Of a DNA stretch of 25,532 nucleotides, positions 20,165 to 25,532 are shown piece after piece. How positions within the stretch are numbered: the first letter of the stretch is position 1; every line of letters starts with the position of its first letter. Position numbers and translations under genes: made by a program. The stretch is taken from positions 1-25,532 of the forward strand of contig CAAHEI010000030.1 in assembly GCA_900772475.1 (NCBI GenBank), written 5' to 3'. Source of the stretch: Clostridia bacterium. Lineage in GTDB: Bacteria > Bacillota > Clostridia > TANB77 > CAG-465. Below the pieces are notes generated by a model, which saw only the letters and a program-made list of their open reading frames with translations, ran no database searches and had not been told where the DNA came from.

Positions 20165-20785
20165 ATGGTATATATTATAACAGGTGGACCTGCAACAGGA
20201 AAAGGAACAAGATCTGATATTTTAGCTAAAGCTTTGGATATTGCTCATATTTCTACAGGTGATATGTTAAGAGAAGTTGCTAAAACAAACGAAGATATAA
20301 AAAATAGACTTGCTAAGGGCGAGCTTATATCTGATGAAATAATAACTAATTTACTTAGAGAAAGATTGCAACAAGAAGATTGTAAAAAAGGATTTATTCT
20401 TGATGGATATCCAAGAACATTAAGTCAAATTCATTTATTAAATGATTTATTGAATGAACTTGGAAGAAAAATTGATAAAGTTATAGAACTTACAGCACCA
20501 GACGAACTAGTATTTAAAAGAATATTAGAAAGAAAACGTTGTGAAAAATGTGGAAAAATGTATGGTATAGATTTTCCACCAAAAGTTGATGATGTATGTG
20601 ATGATTGTGGAGGACCTCTATTTGTTAGAACTGACGATACAAAAGAGACTCTAAAAGCAAGAATTGATACATATAAAAAGAATTCAAAAGACATTTTAGA
20701 GTATTACAAGAATGAAGGTCTTCTAAAAACTGTTGACTCTTCAGCTCATCCTGAAGAAATTGTTAAACAAGCTTTAGAAGATTAA
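20165..20785 (+). CDS. adk: Adenylate kinase with zinc-type lid
   Basis: Interconverts ATP plus AMP and two ADP. The 206-residue protein has P-loop GGPATGKGT (7-15), an AMP-site DGYPRT (80-85), and a long lid with four Cys (126, 129, 145, 148) in two CxxC pairs, which bind structural zinc in Gram-positive enzymes. The P-loop is unusual: most adenylate kinases read GxPGaGKGT, whereas here Ala-Thr replaces Gly-Ala; the essential Gly-Lys-Gly-Thr is intact. AAAGGAGTG is the ribosome binding site. adk and map normally lie after secY in the ribosomal protein operon; here the pair stands alone with its own promoter. Confidence 0.95.
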   Translation: MVYIITGGPATGKGTRSDILAKALDIAHISTGDMLREVAKTNEDIKNRLAKGELISDEIITNLLRERLQQEDCKKGFILDGYPRTLSQIHLLNDLLNELGRKIDKVIELTAPDELVFKRILERKRCEKCGKMYGIDFPPKVDDVCDDCGGPLFVRTDDTKETLKARIDTYKKNSKDILEYYKNEGLLKTVDSSAHPEEIVKQALED

Positions 20786-20803
20786 TAGAAAGCGTGAATA
20801 TAG

Positions 20804-21574
20804 ATGATAAGTATAAAAAATGAAAAAGAAATTGAACTTATGAAAGAATCTGCTGTAGCTCTAAAGGCAGCTCTAAAAGCAATTGAAGAAAATATACGCC
20901 CAGGAGTTACAACTATGTTTTTAAATGATGTTGCAGAAAAAGCAATGAGAGAACATGGAGCAATTCCAGCTTTTATTGGTGAAAGATGTCCATATAGAGG
21001 TGGAAAAACATATAAATGGGCAATATGTACATCAGTAAATGATGAAATAATACATGGAATACCAAGCAAAAAGGTTGTCTTAAAAGAAGGCGATATTGTT
21101 TCAGTTGACCTAGGAACATACAAAAATGGTTGGGCATCTGATGCAGGACGTACATATGCAGTAGGTGAGGTATCTCCAGTTTGTAAAAAATTAATTAAAG
21201 TAGCAAAAGATGCTTTTTTTGCTGCATGTGATGTTGCAAAAGAAGGAAATAGAATAGGAGATATTTCAAACGCAGTTCAAACATATGTTGAAAAACATGG
21301 ATTCTCACTTTTAAGAGAATATCAAGGCCATGGAATTGGTGAACAAATGCATGAAGATCCAGGAGTACCAAATATTGGTAGAAAAGGAACAGGACCTAGA
21401 CTTCAAGCAGGTATGGCTATTGCTATAGAACCTATGATATGTGAAGGGAAACCTGATGTTTATGTAAAAAGAGATATGTGGACTGTAGCAACTCGCGATA
21501 GAAAAATGACAGCATATTATGAAAATACAATTGTAATTACAAAAGATACACCTATGATTTTAACTTTAGACTAA
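20804..21574 (+). CDS. map: Methionine aminopeptidase, type I
   Basis: Removes the N-terminal methionine from new proteins with small second residues. The 256-residue protein has all catalytic residues: His84 (NDEIIHGIP), metal ligands Asp102 and Asp113 (VDLGTYKNGWASDAGRT), His176 (GHGIGEQMHEDPGVPN), Glu209 (IAIEPM) and Glu240 (AYYENTI). There is no N-terminal extension. It begins 18 bases after adk and shares its transcript, ending in the bidirectional terminator at 21609. Confidence 0.96.
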   Translation: MISIKNEKEIELMKESAVALKAALKAIEENIRPGVTTMFLNDVAEKAMREHGAIPAFIGERCPYRGGKTYKWAICTSVNDEIIHGIPSKKVVLKEGDIVSVDLGTYKNGWASDAGRTYAVGEVSPVCKKLIKVAKDAFFAACDVAKEGNRIGDISNAVQTYVEKHGFSLLREYQGHGIGEQMHEDPGVPNIGRKGTGPRLQAGMAIAIEPMICEGKPDVYVKRDMWTVATRDRKMTAYYENTIVITKDTPMILTLD

Positions 21575-21608
21575 GTAAAAATGTAATAACATATATGAAA
21601 AATATATG

Positions 21609-21644
21609 AAAATTCCTGATACAATAAAATGTATCAGGAATTTT
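21609..21644. terminator. Bidirectional terminator between map and the P-type ATPase gene
   Basis: AAAATTCCTGATACA (21609-21623), six-base loop, TGTATCAGGAATTTT (21630-21644): a 15-bp perfect stem with A on the left and T on the right. It can therefore stop both the map transcript and the converging minus-strand gene, whose stop codon is 2 bases away. Confidence 0.92.
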
Positions 21645-21646
21645 TG

Positions 21647-24253
21647 TTATATCCATTCTTTGTATTTCTTTATATATATTCTTTTTGCAAAACTTGCTAT
21701 AATACAGTATATAATGCTTACAGCAAAAATTAATCCAATATGAATTAATTTCATAGGAACTAGTCCAAGCATTTTTCCAAATCCTGTAAATGGAACGATA
21801 AGTCCTACTATCATAAGTATTATAGATGAAGCATATACCATTTTGTTTGCATTACTTTGTATAAATGGAATTTTAGATGTACGTATAATATGCATTCCAA
21901 AAAGGTTTGAAACTATACTATAACTAAACCAAATTGTTTGAAATAGTGCTGCACTTTTAATTCCAAGAACAAACCATAATATAGCAAATATAATTAAATC
22001 AAAACAAGAACTAATTGGTCCCCAAAATAGCATAAAACGTTTTAAATCTTTTATTGAAAGCCTTTTTGGATTTTCAAGAGTTTCTTTGTCAACATTATCA
22101 AAAGGTAGTGTCATCTGACCAAAATCATAAATTAGACCTTCAACTAGTAGTTGTATAGGTGTTTCTGGTAGGAAAGGCAATAACACACTGGCAACTATTA
22201 CAGATAGAACTTCACCAAAGTTAAAACTTGTTGATAGTTTAATATATTTCATTAGATTAACAAATGTACGTCTTCCTTCTGTAACACCATCTACTAATAC
22301 TTTTAAATCTTTCTTTAATAAAATTATATCAGCGGTTTCTTTAGCAATATCTACTGCAGTATCAACAGATATTCCAACATCTGAATTTGTAAGAGATGGA
22401 CTATCATTAATTCCATCACCAATATATCCGACTACATTTCCTGAATCTCTAAGTATTCTTACAATTCTTGCTTTTTGAATAGGAGAAAGTTTAGTAAATA
22501 CACTAGTTTTCTTTAATAGTCTAAGTATTGCAGTATCAGTCATTTTATCAAGTTTACTTCCAACAACAATATGACTTGAGTCAATACCTACTTTTTTACA
22601 AACACATTTTGTTACATCTGAATTATCACCTGTTAAGATTATAGTTCTAATACCAGCTTCTTTTAGTGCTTCAATTGATGCTTTGGCCGATTCTTTTGGA
22701 GGATCAAGGAAACCTATAAATCCCATTAATACCATATTTTTTTCGTCTGCAACAGAAAAGTTATCTATTTCATTTATATCATTTTTTTGACATACTGCTA
22801 TAACTCTTAAGCCTTCTTCATTTAATTTTTTAGTCATCTTCCTTATATTGTCTTTTACATCCTTAGTAATAGGAGATACTTTTCCTTTATAATCTATCAT
22901 AGTGCAAATGTTTAGTATTTCTTCTACAGCACCTTTAGTTATCATCTGTTTTTTCTTAGTATCTTTTACAATTACAGATAAACGTCTGCGAGAAAAATCA
23001 AAAGGTATTTCATCTATTTTAGTATAATTTGTAGATAATTCATCTAGTTTAATTTTCTTTGCTCTGTTTATTATAGCTACGTCCATACTATCTTTTAAAC
23101 CAGTTTGAAAATATGAATTTAGGAATGCATGCTTTAGAATTCTGTCATCTTCTTGACCTTTTATGTCTAAATATCTTTCAAGAACTATTTTCCCATCAGT
23201 AAGCGTACCTGTTTTATCTGTACATAAAATATTCATAGCACCAAAGTTTTCTATTGAATCTAATTTTTTTACAATAGTTTTTTTCTTTGACATTCTTACA
23301 GCACCTTTAGATAAACTAGAAGATAGTATAACAGGAAGAAGTAGAGGAGTGATTGTAATTGCAATAGCAACTGCAAATGTAAAAGCAGTAATATTTCCAT
23401 GTTTAAATATATTAAGTGCAAAAACTATTGGAATCATTATTAACATGAATTTTATTAATAACTTACTAATATTTTCGATTTCAACTTGAAATGCATTTTT
23501 AGGTTTACCAAGAGTTAATGTATCTGCAATTTTTCCAAAATATGTAGAGTCAGAGATTTTAATTACAATACCCTTACCACTACCAGATATTACATCTGTT
23601 CCCATAAAGCATATAGTATCTAAATCAGAAATTGTATCTAATTCCTCTTTTGAAAGTTCAGATATACTATTTTTCTTTACACTATCAGACTCACCTGTAA
23701 GAGAAGATTGATTTACAAACAAATCTTTTGACTCAATTATTCTTAAATCTGCTGGTATCATTGTTCCAGAGGATAACAGCACAGTATCGCCAAGGGTTAC
23801 CTTGTTTACTGGAATTTTTACTTCTTTTCCATTACGAAGTACAGTTACTGTAGTCGCAACCATTTGCTTTAATTTTTCTGCAGCTTTATTTGAACGAAAT
23901 TCTTCAAAAAAGTCAAGTAAAGTACTTGCAAAAACAAGAATTAGTATAACTATTATATTTGCATAGCTTGGAGGGTTTGATAAATATACATCAGTATATA
24001 ACAGTATACATATTATTCCAAGCAAAATACAGTTAAATGGTGCAAACAAACTTCTTAAGAGATAATTATACCATTTTTTAGGCTTTGATTTTTTAATTTC
24101 ATTTAAACCTAGATTTTGAATTCTAGAATTTGCTTCTTTGCTTGAAAGGCCTTTTTCACTTACTTTATATTTTTTTATAAAATCTTCCTTAGAAATAGAA
24201 CAGTCTTCCTTGTATGAAGCAATAATATTTGTTTCACTTTTTTTGTTTATCAA
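21647..24253 (-). CDS. mgtA: MgtA-like P-type cation ATPase (probable Mg2+ importer, type IIIB)
   Basis: An 868-residue P-type ATPase in the cytoplasmic membrane. It has TGES (186-189) in the actuator domain, phosphorylated Asp346 in CTDKTGTLTDG, and GDGINDSPS (from 612). The stretch KLDSIENFGAMNILCTDKTG, FNFGEVLSVIVASVLLPFLP and LPFDNVD match MgtA/MgtB rather than calcium or heavy-metal pumps. The family's membrane motif TPEMLP reads TPLLLP here (302-307), removing a conserved Glu, so ion specificity is less certain. The start is a TTG with GGAG about 10 bases upstream; no upstream ATG is in frame. The gene stands alone with its own promoter (24294-24322) and converges on map. I see no M-box or long leader in the short upstream gap. 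Confidence 0.9.
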   Translation of the reverse strand: MINKKSETNIIASYKEDCSISKEDFIKKYKVSEKGLSSKEANSRIQNLGLNEIKKSKPKKWYNYLLRSLFAPFNCILLGIICILLYTDVYLSNPPSYANIIVILILVFASTLLDFFEEFRSNKAAEKLKQMVATTVTVLRNGKEVKIPVNKVTLGDTVLLSSGTMIPADLRIIESKDLFVNQSSLTGESDSVKKNSISELSKEELDTISDLDTICFMGTDVISGSGKGIVIKISDSTYFGKIADTLTLGKPKNAFQVEIENISKLLIKFMLIMIPIVFALNIFKHGNITAFTFAVAIAITITPLLLPVILSSSLSKGAVRMSKKKTIVKKLDSIENFGAMNILCTDKTGTLTDGKIVLERYLDIKGQEDDRILKHAFLNSYFQTGLKDSMDVAIINRAKKIKLDELSTNYTKIDEIPFDFSRRRLSVIVKDTKKKQMITKGAVEEILNICTMIDYKGKVSPITKDVKDNIRKMTKKLNEEGLRVIAVCQKNDINEIDNFSVADEKNMVLMGFIGFLDPPKESAKASIEALKEAGIRTIILTGDNSDVTKCVCKKVGIDSSHIVVGSKLDKMTDTAILRLLKKTSVFTKLSPIQKARIVRILRDSGNVVGYIGDGINDSPSLTNSDVGISVDTAVDIAKETADIILLKKDLKVLVDGVTEGRRTFVNLMKYIKLSTSFNFGEVLSVIVASVLLPFLPETPIQLLVEGLIYDFGQMTLPFDNVDKETLENPKRLSIKDLKRFMLFWGPISSCFDLIIFAILWFVLGIKSAALFQTIWFSYSIVSNLFGMHIIRTSKIPFIQSNANKMVYASSIILMIVGLIVPFTGFGKMLGLVPMKLIHIGLIFAVSIIYCIIASFAKRIYIKKYKEWI

Positions 24254-24293
24254 TTTTATTCATCTCCATTTTTTAATATAAATTTCCCTTTTT

Positions 24294-24322
24294 GTTATAC
24301 CACTTTTAGAAAAAATATACAA
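24294..24322 (-). promoter_or_regulatory. Promoter of the P-type ATPase gene
   Basis: On the minus strand TTGTAT (24322-24317), 17-base spacer, TATAAC (24299-24294), with TGG just before the -10. The leader to the TTG start is about 35 bases, too short for a metal riboswitch. Confidence 0.65.
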
Positions 24323-24359
24323 TAGAATTTTTTAATATATTATATAATTATATAACTGC

Positions 24360-24388
24360 TTGATTTTTTTATAACAGAGTAGTATAAT
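24360..24388 (+). promoter_or_regulatory. Promoter of the AbrB-ABC exporter operon
   Basis: TTGATT (24360-24365), 17-base spacer, TATAAT (24383-24388). The transcript would begin near 24395. Confidence 0.75.
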
Positions 24389-24400
24389 AAGTATGAAAAG

Positions 24401-24414
24401 TATAACTAGTTATA
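24401..24414 (+). promoter_or_regulatory. Perfect palindrome at the transcript start: candidate operator
   Basis: TATAACTAGTTATA is a perfect 14-bp palindrome located about +7 to +20 from the predicted start and just before the ribosome binding site. It is a plausible binding site for the AbrB-type regulator encoded next (autoregulation). Inferred from position and symmetry. Confidence 0.5.
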
Positions 24415-24428
24415 CAAAAGGAGGAGCT

Positions 24429-24632
24429 ATGGAAAAAGATAAATATGTGGGAATTTGTAAAGTTGGAGAAAAGGGACAAATTGTAATTCCTAAAGAAGCA
24501 AGGAATATGTTTAATATAAAACCGGGAGATTCTATAATTGTACTTTGTGATAAATCTCAAGGAATTGCACTAGTAAAGTCAGATGTAATTGAAGATTTAT
24601 CAAGTAAAATATTTCCAAAAGGAGAGGATTAA
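24429..24632 (+). CDS. AbrB/SpoVT-type transcriptional regulator
   Basis: A 67-residue protein consisting of one swapped-hairpin AbrB domain: VGICKVGEKGQIVIPKEARNMFNIKPGDSIIVLCDK (about 6-41) with the conserved G-Q-I-V-I-P-K-E-A-R block, and a short C-terminal helix. It would bind DNA as a dimer or tetramer. ATG 24429 is chosen because AAAGGAGG (24418-24425) lies just upstream; the frame is open from 24393, but that part contains the palindrome and the ribosome binding site. The ABC exporter ATPase starts 2 bases after its stop. AbrB-ABC exporter pairs are common in Clostridia, with the regulator controlling the transporter. Confidence 0.93.
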   Translation: MEKDKYVGICKVGEKGQIVIPKEARNMFNIKPGDSIIVLCDKSQGIALVKSDVIEDLSSKIFPKGED

Positions 24633-24634
24633 GT

Positions 24635-25357
24635 ATGTATTCAATTGAAATATCAAATCTAACAAAAAAGTTTAAAGAGAAAATTGCGGTAAATAACATT
24701 AGTTTGAAGATTAAAGAGGGAGAATTATTTGCACTACTCGGAACAAATGGAGCAGGAAAGACTACTACAATAAAAATGTTATCAACTTTAATTTTACCTA
24801 CAAGTGGTGAGGTTAAAATTAATGGCTTGGATGTTATAAAAGATAGACAAAAAGTAAAAGAAATTTTAAATGTTTCACCACAAGAAACAGCTATTGCACC
24901 TAACTTATCTGTAAGAGAAAATCTTGAATTCATGGCAGGAGTATATCAGATAAAAAACAAAGAAGAAAAAATAAAAGAATTAATTTCTATGTTTAAATTA
25001 GATGATGTTTTAAACCAAAAAGCAAAAACTTTATCTGGTGGCTGGCAAAGAAAAGTATCAATTGCTATGGCATTAATAAATGATCCTAAAATATTATTTT
25101 TAGATGAGCCAACGCTTGGACTTGATGTTATTGCAAGAAAAGAATTATGGAGTGTTATAGAAAAACAAAAAAATAAAATGACTATTATACTTACAACACA
25201 TTATATGGAAGAAGCAGAGAGTTTATCTGATAGAGTTGGAATTATGGCAGGTGGAAATTTAATTGATGTTGGTACTCCAGAAGAATTAATCAAAAAATCT
25301 GGCGAGAAAAACTTTGAAGACGCTTTTGTAAAAATTGCAACAGGAGGTGAGTTATAG
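24635..25357 (+). CDS. ABC-2 type exporter ATP-binding protein
   Basis: A 240-residue ABC ATPase of the drug/antibiotic exporter class. Walker A GTNGAGKTT (about 36-44), Q-loop in VSPQETAIAP, signature LSGGWQRK (Trp where Gln or Met is usual), Walker B ILFLDEPTLGLD, and the H-loop in LTTHYMEEAE. The protein powers an ABC-2 permease, which would be the next gene, whose GTG start overlaps this stop by one base (TAGTG). Substrate unknown. Confidence 0.95.
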   Translation: MYSIEISNLTKKFKEKIAVNNISLKIKEGELFALLGTNGAGKTTTIKMLSTLILPTSGEVKINGLDVIKDRQKVKEILNVSPQETAIAPNLSVRENLEFMAGVYQIKNKEEKIKELISMFKLDDVLNQKAKTLSGGWQRKVSIAMALINDPKILFLDEPTLGLDVIARKELWSVIEKQKNKMTIILTTHYMEEAESLSDRVGIMAGGNLIDVGTPEELIKKSGEKNFEDAFVKIATGGEL

Positions 25358-25530
25358 TGAGAACACTAAATTTTGCAAAGAGAAATTTTAAAGAAATTAT
25401 ACGAGATCCTTTAAGTATAATTTTTGCTGTAATTTTACCACTTTTTTTATATAATATGAAAGTCATATTGAAATTACCATGCCAAAATTTTTATAGCATG
25501 GTAATAGAACATACGGAGTATGCTTTTTAA
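25357..25530 (+). pseudogene. ABC-2 permease, N-terminal fragment interrupted after ~31 codons
   Basis: GTG 25357 has AGGAGGTGAG upstream and overlaps the ATPase stop. The first ~31 residues (MRTLNFAKRNFKEIIRDPLS then a hydrophobic run to PLFL) are typical of ABC-2 permeases. After about 25450 the frame reads YNMKVILKLPCQNF... to a TAA at 25528, which has no permease character and runs through a cluster of hairpins. Normal permeases of this class have several hundred residues. Either an element has inserted here or the sequence changes at a contig junction; the window ends two bases later, so the downstream remainder cannot be seen. Confidence 0.7.
25453..25522. repeat. Hairpin cluster at the window end, including dispersed hairpin copy B
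   Basis: Three hairpins lie within 70 bases: AATATG/CATATT (25453-25469), ATTACCATGC/GCATGGTAAT (25473-25505, 10-bp perfect stem, 13-base loop), and CATAC/GTATG (25510-25522). The middle one closely matches the hairpin at 7377-7413. Stem-loops near a boundary inside a broken gene are typical of IS200/IS605-type element ends, but no transposase is visible, so this identity is a guess. Confidence 0.5.
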
Positions 25531-25532
25531 AA

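Noticed and set aside
24254..24322. M-box magnesium riboswitch before the P-type ATPase gene
   Set aside because: The leader between promoter and start is only about 35 bases, with no room for the M-box fold.
1..25532. CRISPR array, prophage or plasmid origin
   Set aside because: No regularly spaced repeats, phage structural genes, integrase or iteron-type repeats were seen anywhere in the window.

Overview
The window is a very AT-rich bacterial chromosome segment with Firmicutes-type signals: AGGAGG ribosome binding sites, TTG and GTG starts, and close-to-consensus TTGACA-17-TATAAT promoters. The gene set is also of that kind: rpsB-tsf-pyrH, secD-secF, a raiA-type RNA upstream of hpf, and AbrB-ABC exporter modules. 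I infer a member of the Clostridia, possibly an uncultured or gut lineage. I cannot name the species.

Layout. 1-531 is a wrecked IS1182-family transposase. 537-977 is a self-contained unit coding a 93-residue protein of unknown function behind a hairpin-rich leader. 959-4384 is the rpsB-tsf translation unit followed by a small membrane peptide, pyrH and a membrane PH-domain protein; frr, the usual neighbour of pyrH, is absent here. 4391-7076 is secD-secF, flanked on both sides by copies of an approximately 175-bp intergenic repeat. 7093-8079 holds tRNA-Leu(UAA), a probable raiA structured RNA and a short-form hpf. 8081-8752 encodes an orphan 195-residue protein. 8753-9037 contains only hairpins and palindromes.

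9038-17283 is the most interesting part: eight tightly packed co-directional genes. Four are phospholipid genes (DgkA-type kinase, CarS/DUF46-type CTP:lipid cytidylyltransferase, PssA-type CDP-alcohol transferase, phosphatidylserine decarboxylase). They are followed by a UbiA-fold transferase, an ATP-grasp/phosphohistidine enzyme lacking the PEP-binding barrel, an AMP-forming acyl ligase and a GNAT-type acyltransferase. The first four can convert a lipid phosphate to a phosphoethanolamine lipid. The last four look like a dedicated tailoring branch whose product I cannot name. CarS plus UbiA plus PssA plus Psd resembles the toolkit of archaeal ether-lipid head-group synthesis, so a non-standard lipid is worth testing.

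17369-20097 contains the tRNA t6A synthase gene ywlC/tsaC, a Thg1-like 3'-5' polymerase behind an apparent attenuator, and a second orphan protein that appears distantly related to the one at 8165. 20085-21644 is adk-map, ending in a bidirectional terminator shared with a convergent MgtA-like P-type ATPase (21647-24253, minus strand). 24360 to the end is an AbrB-type regulator with a palindromic putative operator, an ABC-2 exporter ATPase, and the first ~31 codons of its permease. The permease reading frame then runs into a cluster of hairpins, one of which closely resembles a hairpin at 7377, suggesting interruption by a mobile or repeated element.
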